The notes: a model not told the origin generated them from the sequence alone. Shown: positions 1 to 8,493, counted from the first letter of the stretch. The stretch: DNA of 64,000 nt from Lachnospiraceae bacterium (GCA_900757195.1 CAAEMZ010000047.1:1-64000), one strand, 5' to 3'. Program-made: numbers and translations.

Positions 1-336
1 CCTTTCTATATGTTTGGTGTGGTAACTTAATTATATAGGAATTGAATCTCTATGCCTATTTAATTTTTTTACTTTACCCCCAAGTAAAGTTTAGAACCTT
101 TTTTCGGGATTTGCCCTTTAACTGTATTATAATTCAGATTTCGGACATGTCAGGCTGAGCGGCTTCGCAGCCCTCAAATTTCGAGATTCTGTTTACTGTC
201 ATCCGACGGGAATATTGTCTTTGATTTAATGCGATATCTTCCGTTGGTGCAGCATAGACACGTTTCAAATCCGCCATTACATATAAAAGTGTGATTATGA
301 AACCTAAAACTCCAATAAAAATGTGAGGAGTGATTC
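1..336. other. AT-rich non-coding stretch
   Basis: No convincing gene is seen. A short hairpin (ACTTTAC, loop, GTAAAGT) lies near 71-90 and could be the end of a transcript entering from the left. A minus-strand open frame at 134-346 (70 codons) starts with a hydrophobic stretch, but it has no recognisable domain and overlaps the start of the decayed gene at 337, so I did not call it a gene. Confidence 0.4.
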
Positions 337-520
337 TATGGAACAATTTATCTTAAAAAAGCTGCTGGACTGGAAGAATTCTCCCTACCGCAAGCCTTTA
401 ACCTCGATGAAAATGAAGAATATAAGCAATTAAAAGTTGATATAAGAGATATTCTGAAACAGTTATGTTTTTACATATCCAGGATTATGAAAAATATGAT
501 ATTATGTAAGATAGATTAAG
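337..520 (+). pseudogene. Decayed 5' end of an ATPase-like gene
   Basis: A good ribosome site (GAGGAG) precedes ATG 337. The first codons read MEQFILKKLLDWKNSPYRKP, which resembles the N-terminus of the DUF4143-type AAA ATPases common in Clostridia (a WKNS..RKPL stretch just before the P-loop). The frame then stops after 31 codons with no Walker A motif. Another frame stays open and acidic for about 50 codons to a stop near 520. This suggests deletion and frameshift of a larger gene. Family assignment rests on one short motif only. Confidence 0.3.
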
Positions 521-634
521 TATAAAGGAATACGAAGACCCTTTTACGGGTGGCGGCGGCTTAATTGTATCTCATATTCGAATGTTTATCGTGCAGATGC
601 AGTTCACTTACTGCCGGATGAGGAGGTATTACTA

Positions 635-1945
635 ATGGACAGACGAAAAGACATTATTCCATACAGTGGAGAACTGCCGTTTATTTTTATCAGTTATTCG
701 CATGAAGATATGGAAGAAGCCATGTCTGTCATTGAAAAATTAGAGGAAGATAATTATCGGGTATGGTATGATGCCGGGATTAATCCGGGGACGGAGTGGG
801 ATGAAATTGTTGCTTCACATGTGGAAAACTGCGGATATTTTATAGCATTGCTTTCAGAGGCGTATCTCAAATCTTCAAATTGCAAAGATGAGTTAAACTA
901 TGCACGAACATTGGATAAACCGAGACTGCTTGTTTATTTAAAGGCGGTTCAGTTACCCGGTGGAATGAGGATGCGGCTGAGCAGATTACAGGCAGTTTAC
1001 CGGGAAAAGTACGATTCAGAAGACGGGTTTATTCGAAGGTTGAAGGAAACAGAGGGATTAGACATATGCAAAGAAATATTTCATCAATCTGCCGGGGGTG
1101 ATGATGAAATCTTTGCGGCAGAAGCGGATAATGATGACAGATTTTACAGTAACGGCTATGATTCCCGTGATGAATTGCCGGAAAAAGGCTATGCCAGTCA
1201 GGTCTATAAGGTTTATGAGCGAAGGCTGGAAAAGTATCTGACATTAAGACAATACCGCACGGAAGACATTATTTATATACCGATGCTTTCAAATGACGCA
1301 TTGGCATTAACATTAATGAAGTTGAGGCATACGTCGATATGTCCGGTTTTTGATATTGTCAAAGAAAAGAATCCGTTGGTCATCAGTGGCTTTGTTGACG
1401 GGATGACATTGGAAAATTATATAGAAAAGAAAGAAATCGTTCTGATTCATGCCCTTGTTATCGTCCGGTGTATACTTGAGGCGTTATCCTTGCTTCACAG
1501 CATGAATCTCTATTATGGCGATGTCACGCCGCGCAGCATTGTGATTGATGAATTTGGCGGCGCACTGCTTTATGATTTCAGCAAATCAAATTTCAATGGT
1601 TCGGTATTTAATGAATCTGCAATTCGAACCTGCAAATTTCGGAGTCCTGAAAAAGCTTCGGGAGCGGCTATCGATTATAAATCAGATATCTATGAGGTGG
1701 GAATGATCCTGGATGAATTAACGGTCAAAGATGTCAGCCATCGAAGGGCGGAAGAAGCCTTTCATTCCGGAAAAACGATCATCATTTCTGAAAAGGAAGG
1801 CGACTTCCCGGTGAATAATTCCATACGAAGAATTATTCAGAAAGCTGCGAAAAGGAATCCGAATGAAAGATATTCTACAGCCGATGAGATGCATGATGCA
1901 TTGGAAACTCTGATTGAACAACTGGGATTTAAACTTGGAGAATGA
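635..1945 (+). CDS. TIR domain fused to a degenerate protein kinase domain
   Basis: This 436-residue protein begins with a TIR domain (about residues 14-145): FISYSH opening strand, WYDAGINPG loop, and a glutamate at 86 (CKDEL) where TIR NADases carry their catalytic residue. A kinase-like domain follows (about 188-430). VYKVYERRLEK looks like strands 1-2, and SPE (337-339) and D351 match the APE motif and helix F. The kinase is degraded: the VAIK lysine appears to be Arg205, HRDxKxxN reads YGDVTPRS (Asp296 kept, Lys to Thr298, Asn to Ser301), and DFG reads DFS (314-316). I infer a pseudokinase sensor coupled to a TIR effector, probably in phage defence or signalling. The start at 635 has AGGAGG eight bases upstream. 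Base composition is more AT-rich than the genes downstream, suggesting acquisition. Confidence 0.85.
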   Translation: MDRRKDIIPYSGELPFIFISYSHEDMEEAMSVIEKLEEDNYRVWYDAGINPGTEWDEIVASHVENCGYFIALLSEAYLKSSNCKDELNYARTLDKPRLLVYLKAVQLPGGMRMRLSRLQAVYREKYDSEDGFIRRLKETEGLDICKEIFHQSAGGDDEIFAAEADNDDRFYSNGYDSRDELPEKGYASQVYKVYERRLEKYLTLRQYRTEDIIYIPMLSNDALALTLMKLRHTSICPVFDIVKEKNPLVISGFVDGMTLENYIEKKEIVLIHALVIVRCILEALSLLHSMNLYYGDVTPRSIVIDEFGGALLYDFSKSNFNGSVFNESAIRTCKFRSPEKASGAAIDYKSDIYEVGMILDELTVKDVSHRRAEEAFHSGKTIIISEKEGDFPVNNSIRRIIQKAAKRNPNERYSTADEMHDALETLIEQLGFKLGE

Positions 1946-1994
1946 TAAACAAATAGAAGGCAGATTCGGATATTGGATATTATTCTCAAAACTA

Positions 1995-2023
1995 TTGACA
2001 AAATTTTCAAAATCATATATGAT
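1995..2023 (+). promoter_or_regulatory. Sigma-A promoter for the speA leader
   Basis: TTGACA at 1995-2000, a 17-base spacer, then TATGAT at 2018-2023. This is close to consensus and would start transcription near 2030, giving a leader of roughly 385 bases before speA. Confidence 0.8.
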
Positions 2024-2029
2024 TTTTAC

Positions 2030-2416
2030 AATATCGCATAGAGTTATCTAGCGAATACGAGGACCACTCCCCTGGAGTTAAGGCCATACGGACAGCCGGG
2101 TCCACTGCCGATTGGCGGATAATCGCCTTATTGATTGAGTTAAAAGCTCAAATTTTATAAGTTGGTTACTTTATAACCGAAATGCGTATTTATGCAGACT
2201 TGTGAAACGGTCAATAAGAGTAGTAAAAGTATTTATGCTATATAGACTCTGCGTGCCCTAAATGGATTTTCTGATTTCGGATTTTTCCCGGGATGAATTT
2301 AAAATATTTTTGTCATCACTTTCAGGAAAGCGGTATCATCGATTGATTTTATGCAAGCTGTATATTTACAGCTTGTATTTTTTTTGTATAAAAATATTTT
2401 GAAAGGAAATAAAAAA
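2030..2416 (+). ncRNA. Long structured leader of the polyamine operon, riboswitch-like, class unknown
   Basis: By-eye folding gives a compact three-way junction: GGACC 2061-2065 with GGTCC 2099-2103 encloses ACTCC-CCT-GGAGT (2066-2078) and GGC...GCC (2082-2097). GCGA 2051-2054 can pair with TCGC 2123-2126. Competing pairings exist nearby: GCC-GATT-GGC at 2107-2116 against GGCG 2114-2117 with CGCC 2124-2127. Further hairpins are GGTTA/TAACC (2164-2178), GCGTA/TATGC (2184-2195) and AGAGT/ACTCT (2217-2250). The leader ends in an intrinsic terminator just before the gene, the usual layout of a transcription-attenuating riboswitch. No T-box signature was found, and the junction did not match a riboswitch class I could name with confidence. 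Confidence 0.6.
2354..2385 (+). terminator. Intrinsic terminator in the speA leader (attenuator)
   Basis: Perfect 9-base-pair stem CAAGCTGTA / TACAGCTTG with a TATT loop, followed by a run of eight T after TA. It sits about 30 bases before the speA start codon, so it must be bypassed for the operon to be expressed. Confidence 0.85.
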
Positions 2417-3874
2417 ATGGCTGTAAATAAACAAGACAGAGCGCCAATTTACGAAGCGCTGCAGCGATTCCGGCATATGCGGGTGGTGCCCTTTGATGTT
2501 CCAGGGCATAAACATGGCCGTGGGAATCCGGAACTTACAAATTTCCTCGGAGCGCAGTGCGTATCCATTGATGTGAACAGTATGAAGCCGCTGGATAATT
2601 TATGTCATCCGATTTCGGTGATCCGTGAAGCGGAGATTCTGGCAGCAGAGGCTTTCGGCGCCGCCCATGCTTTTCTGATGGTGGGAGGAACGACCAGTTC
2701 GGTGCAGAGCATGGTGCTTTCCACCTGCAAACGGGGCGATAAAATTATACTTCCCCGGAACGTCCACCGAAGCGTGATTAACGCCCTCGTTCTCTGCGGA
2801 GCCATTCCCGTTTATGTGAATCCGGAGGTGGATAAAAAACTGGGAATTTCTCTGGGAATGAAGCGGGATCAGGTGAAAAAGGCGATTCAGGAGAATCCGG
2901 AGGCAGTTGCGGTGCTGGTCAATAATCCGACATATTATGGCATCTGCAGCGACTTAAAAGCCATCGTGGATATGGCCCACGATGCGGGTATGTATTGTCT
3001 GGCGGATGAAGCCCATGGAACGCATTTTTATTTTGGTGAAAATATGCCACTGTCAGCGATGAAGGCCGGGGCGGATATGGCGGCGGTATCGATGCATAAA
3101 AGCGGCGGAAGTCTGACCCAGTCCAGCCTGCTTCTGATCGGAAAGAATATGAATGAAGGCCATGTCCGCAAGATGATTAACCTGACCCAGACAACTTCAG
3201 GAAGCTATCTGCTGATGTCGAGTCTGGATATCAGCCGGAGAAATCTGGCGCTGAGAGGAAAAGAGGTCTTTAAAAAAGTTGCGGAAATGGCCGAATACGC
3301 CCGGGAAGAAATCAATGCGGTCGGCGGCTACTATGCTTTTGGCAGGGAACTGATTAACGGGGATTCGATTTATGATTTTGATCCGACAAAGCTGAGCATC
3401 CATACCCGGGATATCGGACTGGCGGGAATTGAGGTTTACGACCTTTTGCGGGATGAATACGATATCCAGATCGAGTTCGGTGATATCGGCAATATTCTTG
3501 CCTATTTATCCATGGGAGACCGGCCGCAGGAACTGGAACGTCTGGTCAGCGCCCTTGCGGAAATCCGTCGGAGATACCAGTGCGACGGAAGCGGCTTAAT
3601 GGATCATGAATATATTGATCCGGAAGTAGTCATCAGTCCCCAGGAGGCCTTTTATGCCAGAAAGCGGAGTGTGCCGTTAAGTGAAAGCGAAGGAAGCGTC
3701 TGCAGCGAATTTGTTATGTGTTATCCGCCGGGAATTCCGATCCTGTCGCCGGGAGAACGGATTACCGCAGATATATTGGCCTATATTGAGTTCGCCAAAT
3801 TGAAGGGCTGTTCCATGACCGGCCCGGAGGACCCGGAAATCGAGTATATAAATATTTTGGAGGAGGTTTTATAA
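2417..3874 (+). CDS. speA: Arginine decarboxylase (Orn/Lys/Arg decarboxylase family)
   Basis: PLP-dependent aspartate-aminotransferase-fold decarboxylase of 485 residues that should convert arginine to agmatine, the first step of the polyamine operon. DEAHGTH near residue 196-203 and SMHKSGGSLTQSS, with the Schiff-base lysine at about residue 228, are the family's active-site blocks; a smaller C-terminal domain follows. The open frame extends 22 codons upstream, but those codons overlap the attenuator hairpin, so I start at ATG 2417 behind GAAAGGAAA. Arginine rather than lysine or ornithine is inferred from the agmatinase two genes downstream. speE follows directly with no gap. Confidence 0.9.
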   Translation: MAVNKQDRAPIYEALQRFRHMRVVPFDVPGHKHGRGNPELTNFLGAQCVSIDVNSMKPLDNLCHPISVIREAEILAAEAFGAAHAFLMVGGTTSSVQSMVLSTCKRGDKIILPRNVHRSVINALVLCGAIPVYVNPEVDKKLGISLGMKRDQVKKAIQENPEAVAVLVNNPTYYGICSDLKAIVDMAHDAGMYCLADEAHGTHFYFGENMPLSAMKAGADMAAVSMHKSGGSLTQSSLLLIGKNMNEGHVRKMINLTQTTSGSYLLMSSLDISRRNLALRGKEVFKKVAEMAEYAREEINAVGGYYAFGRELINGDSIYDFDPTKLSIHTRDIGLAGIEVYDLLRDEYDIQIEFGDIGNILAYLSMGDRPQELERLVSALAEIRRRYQCDGSGLMDHEYIDPEVVISPQEAFYARKRSVPLSESEGSVCSEFVMCYPPGIPILSPGERITADILAYIEFAKLKGCSMTGPEDPEIEYINILEEVL

Positions 3875-4726
3875 ATGGAGTTGTGGTTCAGTGAATATCA
3901 TACACCGGATGTTAAACACAGTATTCGCGTCAACCGGCATTTATATTCCCATCAGAGTGAATATCAGCAGATCGACATTTATGACACCCCCGAATTCGGC
4001 AGGGCGCTGGTACTGGACGGAAATGTCATGCTGACAGAACGGGATGAATTTATCTATGATGAAATGATTACCCATGTGCCTATGGCCGCCCATCCGGGGA
4101 TTCGGGATGTGCTTGTCATCGGCGCGGGAGACGGCGGCGTGGTCAAAGAGCTTACCCGCTATGCATCGATTCAGCGGATCGATTTGGTGGAAATGGATTA
4201 TCAGGTTGTTGAGGCCTGCCGTTTATACCTTCCGGAAAATGCCAGCAAACTGGACGATGAGCGGGTACATATCTATTTTGATAATGCTCTGCGTTTTATT
4301 CGGCGGTGCAAAGATGCCTACGATCTGATTATTGTGGATTCGATGGACCCTTTTGGTCCGTCGGAGGGCCATTTTACCCGGGAATTTTACGGCATATGCT
4401 ATAATGCCCTGCATGATGACGGTATTCTGGTGAATCAGCAGGGAAGCCCTTTTTATAAACATGATGCGGACGAGATCCAGCGAAGCCATAAACGGATTGT
4501 TTCGACATTTCCGATCAGCCGTGTCTATCAGGCTCATATTCCGACCTATGCCGCCGGATACTGGCTTTTTGGCTTTGCGAGTAAAAAGTATCATCCGATT
4601 GACAATGTCCATCTGAAGCAATGGAAGGATTTAAAGCTGGAAACCCGGTATTATACGCCAAGGCTGCATATCGGTTCCTTCTTTCTTCCAGCGTTTCTTG
4701 AAAATATGTTAAAGGAGGTCGAGTAG
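3875..4726 (+). CDS. speE: Spermidine synthase (aminopropyltransferase)
   Basis: A 283-residue aminopropyltransferase of usual length. It has the nucleotide-binding loop GAGDGGVVKEL and the catalytic-loop signature DSMDPFGPSEGHF, whose Asp residues bind the amine. It moves the aminopropyl group from decarboxylated SAM to putrescine, or to agmatine in organisms that make aminopropylagmatine first. The start codon follows the speA stop immediately, behind GGAGG within the end of speA. No speD, which makes decarboxylated SAM, is present in this window, so its donor must come from elsewhere or its role differs. The order speA-speE-speB would fit the aminopropylagmatine route. Confidence 0.9.
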   Translation: MELWFSEYHTPDVKHSIRVNRHLYSHQSEYQQIDIYDTPEFGRALVLDGNVMLTERDEFIYDEMITHVPMAAHPGIRDVLVIGAGDGGVVKELTRYASIQRIDLVEMDYQVVEACRLYLPENASKLDDERVHIYFDNALRFIRRCKDAYDLIIVDSMDPFGPSEGHFTREFYGICYNALHDDGILVNQQGSPFYKHDADEIQRSHKRIVSTFPISRVYQAHIPTYAAGYWLFGFASKKYHPIDNVHLKQWKDLKLETRYYTPRLHIGSFFLPAFLENMLKEVE

Positions 4727-4729
4727 CCT

Positions 4730-5599
4730 GTGAAACCAAATATCGAGACATTTATCGGCTGTGAGAGCGATTACGGGGACGCGGATATGGTCATATTCGG
4801 AGCGCCTTTTGATTCCACGACCAGTTATCGGCCGGGGGCCAGGTTTGGTTCATCGGCGATGCGGCATGAAAGCTTTGGTCTGGAAACCTACAGCCCTTAT
4901 CAGAACAGAGATTTAACGGATTATAAGATTTTTGACGGCGGCGATCTGGAGCTGTGCTTCGGCAATTCCAAAACAGCGCTGGCGGATATAGAAAATTGTA
5001 CAGAGCATATACTGGCGGATCATAAAATTCCGGTATTATTAGGGGGCGAGCATCTGGTGACGCTGGGCAGCGTACAGGCGGTATACAAAAAATATCCGGA
5101 GATGCACATCCTTCATTTTGATGCCCATGCCGATCTGCGGGACGAATATCTGGGGGAACCGCTGAGCCATGCCTGTGTCATGCGGCGGTGCCATGACTTA
5201 CTGGGAGACGGCCGGATTCATCAGTTCTGTATCCGAAGCGGCGAGCGGGAAGAATTTTTATTTGCAAAGGCACATACGGATTTTCATCCCTTTGATTTTA
5301 CGGGGCTGGAACCGCTGGTCTGCGCGCTTGAGGAAAGCCGGACGCCGGTGTATCTGACGATCGATCTGGATTGTCTGGACCCTTCGGTATTTCCGGGAAC
5401 GGGAACGCCGGAAGCCGGCGGCGTTTCATTTCTTCAATTATTAAAGGCCATTGTGTCGGCCAGCCGTCTCAATATCGTCGGCGCCGATGTCAATGAACTG
5501 GCGCCGATGCTGGATGCAAGCGGGGCGTCCACGGCTGCGGCATGCAAAGTCCTGCGTGAATTGTTACTGTCCATAGGTTCCGGAAAAGAAAGAGAGTGA
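4730..5599 (+). CDS. speB: Agmatinase or aminopropylagmatine ureohydrolase
   Basis: Ureohydrolase of 289 residues that hydrolyses agmatine to putrescine and urea. The Mn-binding blocks of the arginase fold are present: GGEH, HFDAHADLRDEY and TIDLDCLDPSVFPGTGTPEAG. The start is GTG 4730 behind AAAGGAGG, three bases after speE. Because it follows speE, it could also act on N1-aminopropylagmatine; sequence alone does not settle which. Its stop overlaps the next gene's GTG. Confidence 0.9.
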   Translation: MKPNIETFIGCESDYGDADMVIFGAPFDSTTSYRPGARFGSSAMRHESFGLETYSPYQNRDLTDYKIFDGGDLELCFGNSKTALADIENCTEHILADHKIPVLLGGEHLVTLGSVQAVYKKYPEMHILHFDAHADLRDEYLGEPLSHACVMRRCHDLLGDGRIHQFCIRSGEREEFLFAKAHTDFHPFDFTGLEPLVCALEESRTPVYLTIDLDCLDPSVFPGTGTPEAGGVSFLQLLKAIVSASRLNIVGADVNELAPMLDASGASTAAACKVLRELLLSIGSGKERE

Positions 5600-6867
5600 A
5601 AAAAATGAGCAGAGTTTTAGTTATCGGCTGCGGCGGTGTTGCGTCTGTAGCCATCAGAAAATGTTGTCAGGTAAGCGATATCTTCCAGGAGATCTGTATT
5701 GCCAGCCGGACGAAATCCAAATGTGACCAGCTTGCGGAAAACTTAAAAGGAAAAACAGCCACAAAAATTACAACAGCCCGGGTGGACGCGGACGATGTGG
5801 AACAGGTCATCGCATTGATCGAAGCCTATAAGCCGGATCTGGTTATGAATATTGCCCTGCCGTATCAGGATCTGACGATTATGGATGCCTGCCTGGCCTG
5901 CGGCGTCAACTATATGGATACGGCAAATTATGAACCGGAGGATACGGAAGATCCGGAGTGGAAAGCTATTTATGAAAAACGCTGTGAAGAAAAAGGTTTC
6001 TCGGCGTATTTTGACTATAGCTGGCAGTGGGCGTACCGGGAAAAATTTGAAAAGGCGGGACTGACAGCCCTTCTCGGATGCGGATTTGATCCGGGAGTGA
6101 CACAGGCTTACTGCGCCTATGCGAAAAAACATGAATTTGACACGATCGATACCATTGACATTCTGGACTGTAACGGCGGCGATCACGGTTATCCCTTCGC
6201 AACGAATTTTAATCCGGAAGTGAATCTGCGGGAAGTATCCGCTCCGGGAAGTTACTGGGAAAACGGCCGCTGGGTGGAAATTCCGGCCATGAGCATAAAA
6301 CGAAAATATAACTTTGACCAGGTCGGAGAAAAGGATATGTATTTGCTGCACCATGAAGAAATTGAATCTCTGGCGGAAAATATTCCGGAAGTAAAACGGA
6401 TCCGGTTTTTTATGACCTTCGGACAGAGCTACCTGACCCATATGCAGTGTCTTGAAAATGTCGGGATGCTGTCGACCGTATCGGTAGTATTTGAGGGACA
6501 GGAAATTGTTCCGATTAAATTTTTAAAGGCGTTACTGCCGGATCCGGCGAGCCTCGGACCGCGGACCCATGGCCGGACAAATATCGGATGTATTTTCACC
6601 GGAAAGAAAGACGGCAAAGAAAAGAGCTACTATATTTATAATGTGTGCGACCATCAGGCCTGCTATAAAGAAGTGGAAAGCCAGGCGATCAGCTATACGA
6701 CCGGTGTTCCGGCGATGTGCGGCGCACTGATGCTTTTAACCGGAAAATGGACACAGACCGGGGTGCATACCGTTGAGGAATTTGATCCGGACCCGTTCCT
6801 GGAGGCGTTGAATACTTACGGACTTCCATGCCGGGAATCCCATACGCCTGTTTTGGTGGATGAATGA
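5596..6867 (+). CDS. Carboxynorspermidine (carboxyspermidine) dehydrogenase
   Basis: A saccharopine-dehydrogenase-fold protein of 423 residues with an N-terminal Rossmann motif (VLVIGCGGVASVA). Together with the next gene it matches the carboxynorspermidine dehydrogenase/decarboxylase pair, which condenses aspartate semialdehyde with putrescine or diaminopropane to give carboxyspermidine or carboxynorspermidine. This route needs no decarboxylated SAM. The GTG at 5596 overlaps the speB stop; ATG 5605 (MSRVLVIG) is an equally plausible start. The end overlaps the next gene by ATGA, indicating translational coupling. Confidence 0.88.
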   Translation: MKKMSRVLVIGCGGVASVAIRKCCQVSDIFQEICIASRTKSKCDQLAENLKGKTATKITTARVDADDVEQVIALIEAYKPDLVMNIALPYQDLTIMDACLACGVNYMDTANYEPEDTEDPEWKAIYEKRCEEKGFSAYFDYSWQWAYREKFEKAGLTALLGCGFDPGVTQAYCAYAKKHEFDTIDTIDILDCNGGDHGYPFATNFNPEVNLREVSAPGSYWENGRWVEIPAMSIKRKYNFDQVGEKDMYLLHHEEIESLAENIPEVKRIRFFMTFGQSYLTHMQCLENVGMLSTVSVVFEGQEIVPIKFLKALLPDPASLGPRTHGRTNIGCIFTGKKDGKEKSYYIYNVCDHQACYKEVESQAISYTTGVPAMCGALMLLTGKWTQTGVHTVEEFDPDPFLEALNTYGLPCRESHTPVLVDE

Positions 6868-8072
6868 TGGACGACACGAAGAATAACCCGGTATTTTCCA
6901 TGCTGGATGGGGCAGTGATGCAGCAGCTGGCAGCATTGCCCACGCCATGCTATGTCATCTGTGAAAAGCAATTAGAGGAAAACGCGAAACGATTAAAGGC
7001 CATCATGGACGATACCGGATGTAAAATACTGCTTGCCCAAAAAGCATTTTCAAATTTTAACTTTTACCCGCTGCTTTCCGGATATCTGTCCGGAACGGAG
7101 GCCAGCGGTCTGTATGAGGCCCGTCTGGGCCGGGAAGAGATGCCGGATAAAGAGGTCCATGTGTTCTGCGGGGCGTATCGGGAAGATGAATTCGCGGAAT
7201 TATTAAACTATGCGGATCATATCGTCTTTAATTCGCCCGGTCAGTTGAAAAAATACGGCAAAAAGGCAAAGGCCCAGGGAAAAAGCATCGGGATCCGGAT
7301 CAATCCCCAATGCTCCACCCAGGAAGGTCATGCCATCTATGATCCCTGTGCGCCGGGCAGCCGTCTGGGGGTGACACGGGAAAGCTGGGACAAAGAAATG
7401 ACGGAAGAACTCACAGGACTTCTGGACGGACTTCATTTTCATACATTGTGTGAGCAGAATTCCGATGCTCTGGACATTACCCTGAAAGCGGTTGAAGACG
7501 GATTCGGGGATATTCTGCCCCGGATGAAATGGATAAATATGGGCGGCGGGCATCATATTACCCGTCCGGATTATGACCGTGAGCTTCTGAAAAAAATCAT
7601 TTGTTCCGTGAAAAATAAATGGAAGCTGGAGGTTTATCTGGAGCCGGGGGAAGCGGTTGCGTTAAACGCCGGATATATGGTGACCCGGGTGCTGGATATT
7701 GTCGAAAATCATTCTGTGAAAAATGCCATTCTGGATGCCAGCGCGGCCTGTCACATGCCGGACGTCATTGAGATGCCTTATATGCCGCCGTTGTATGGGG
7801 GCTGTGCCCAAAAGACGGACGAAAATACTTACCGTCTGGGCGGACCGACCTGCCTTGCCGGGGACGTCATCGGCGACTATACCTTCAAAGAACCGCTAAA
7901 AATGGGGGATGTGCTGGTCTTTGGAGACATGGCTATCTACACCACCTGTAAAAATAATACATTTAACGGGATGGCGCTGCCGGATATCTGGAAGATGGAC
8001 AGAGAGGGGCGGCTGATCCGGCTGACGGCGTTTGGTTATAAAGATTTCAAAATGCGATTGGGCAGAGCGTAG
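6864..8072 (+). CDS. nspC: Carboxynorspermidine decarboxylase
   Basis: PLP-dependent alanine-racemase-fold decarboxylase of 402 residues, final step of the aspartate-semialdehyde route to spermidine or norspermidine. LLAQKAFSNF holds the PLP lysine, the HFHTLCEQN block and the glycine-rich GGGHH lie in the barrel, and CLAGDVIGDY in the C-terminal domain provides the cysteine-aspartate pair typical of the fold. It overlaps the preceding gene by four bases and is the last gene before a strong terminator. With putrescine supplied by SpeA and SpeB, the likely product is spermidine. Confidence 0.9.
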   Translation: MMDDTKNNPVFSMLDGAVMQQLAALPTPCYVICEKQLEENAKRLKAIMDDTGCKILLAQKAFSNFNFYPLLSGYLSGTEASGLYEARLGREEMPDKEVHVFCGAYREDEFAELLNYADHIVFNSPGQLKKYGKKAKAQGKSIGIRINPQCSTQEGHAIYDPCAPGSRLGVTRESWDKEMTEELTGLLDGLHFHTLCEQNSDALDITLKAVEDGFGDILPRMKWINMGGGHHITRPDYDRELLKKIICSVKNKWKLEVYLEPGEAVALNAGYMVTRVLDIVENHSVKNAILDASAACHMPDVIEMPYMPPLYGGCAQKTDENTYRLGGPTCLAGDVIGDYTFKEPLKMGDVLVFGDMAIYTTCKNNTFNGMALPDIWKMDREGRLIRLTAFGYKDFKMRLGRA

Positions 8073-8080
8073 GTTTTGGG

Positions 8081-8113
8081 ACCTCCCGGAATTTTGATTC
8101 CGGGAGGTTTTTT
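8081..8113 (+). terminator. Terminator of the polyamine operon
   Basis: Perfect 12-base-pair stem ACCTCCCGGAAT / ATTCCGGGAGGT around a TTTG loop, followed by six T. It begins eight bases after the nspC stop. Confidence 0.95.
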
Positions 8114-8177
8114 CTGTATTTGCAGGGGGTTCTGTGGTAAAATAAAGATTAGTAATGAAAGCAAAGGAGCCAAGGTT

Positions 8178-8474
8178 ATGGATAAAAATAAAAAAGGACT
8201 TCTGGAGTTTATGATCGATGTGCAGAATATACCGGAATTACGGGAAAAAGCGGAAGATTTACTGGCAAAGATGCAGGCGGAAAAAACGTCCCATCCGATG
8301 TTTTGTGCGGAGATGCTGAAAATCGCAATTCAGGGCGGTTACCGGGTGAATGGAGCGGAGGTTGCAAAACTTCGTTCTCAGAAAGAGGGATATGAATTTT
8401 CGGATGCGGTTAAAGCGGGGAAGGGGCGCTGCTGGCCTTTTGACTATTCTTATTATATAGAGAAAAACAGATAA
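8178..8474 (+). CDS. Small protein of unknown function
   Basis: This 98-residue soluble protein is not recognised. I start at ATG 8178 behind AAAGGAG; the open frame runs further upstream but through the preceding terminator. The first 30 residues are helical and charged (EFMIDVQNIPELREKAEDLL), faintly like Nif11-type leader sequences, and the C-terminus is aromatic (CWPFDYSYYI). No transmembrane segment or signal peptide is evident. It lies 19 bases before the TetM-like gene in the same direction, so the two are probably co-transcribed. Confidence 0.7.
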   Translation: MDKNKKGLLEFMIDVQNIPELREKAEDLLAKMQAEKTSHPMFCAEMLKIAIQGGYRVNGAEVAKLRSQKEGYEFSDAVKAGKGRCWPFDYSYYIEKNR

Positions 8475-8493
8475 ACCGAATTGGAGACGCATT

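Noticed and set aside
134..346. 70-codon minus-strand frame with a hydrophobic start
   Set aside because: No family match by eye, unlikely codon pattern in decayed AT-rich DNA, and it overlaps a better + strand start signal at 337.
2030..2416. T-box leader
   Set aside because: The conserved GGGTGGNACCGCG-type T-box sequence is absent, and the gene downstream is not an aminoacyl-tRNA or amino acid synthesis gene of the usual type.
5743..6441. 232-codon minus-strand frame opposite the carboxynorspermidine dehydrogenase gene
   Set aside because: Shadow of a well-supported gene on the other strand.
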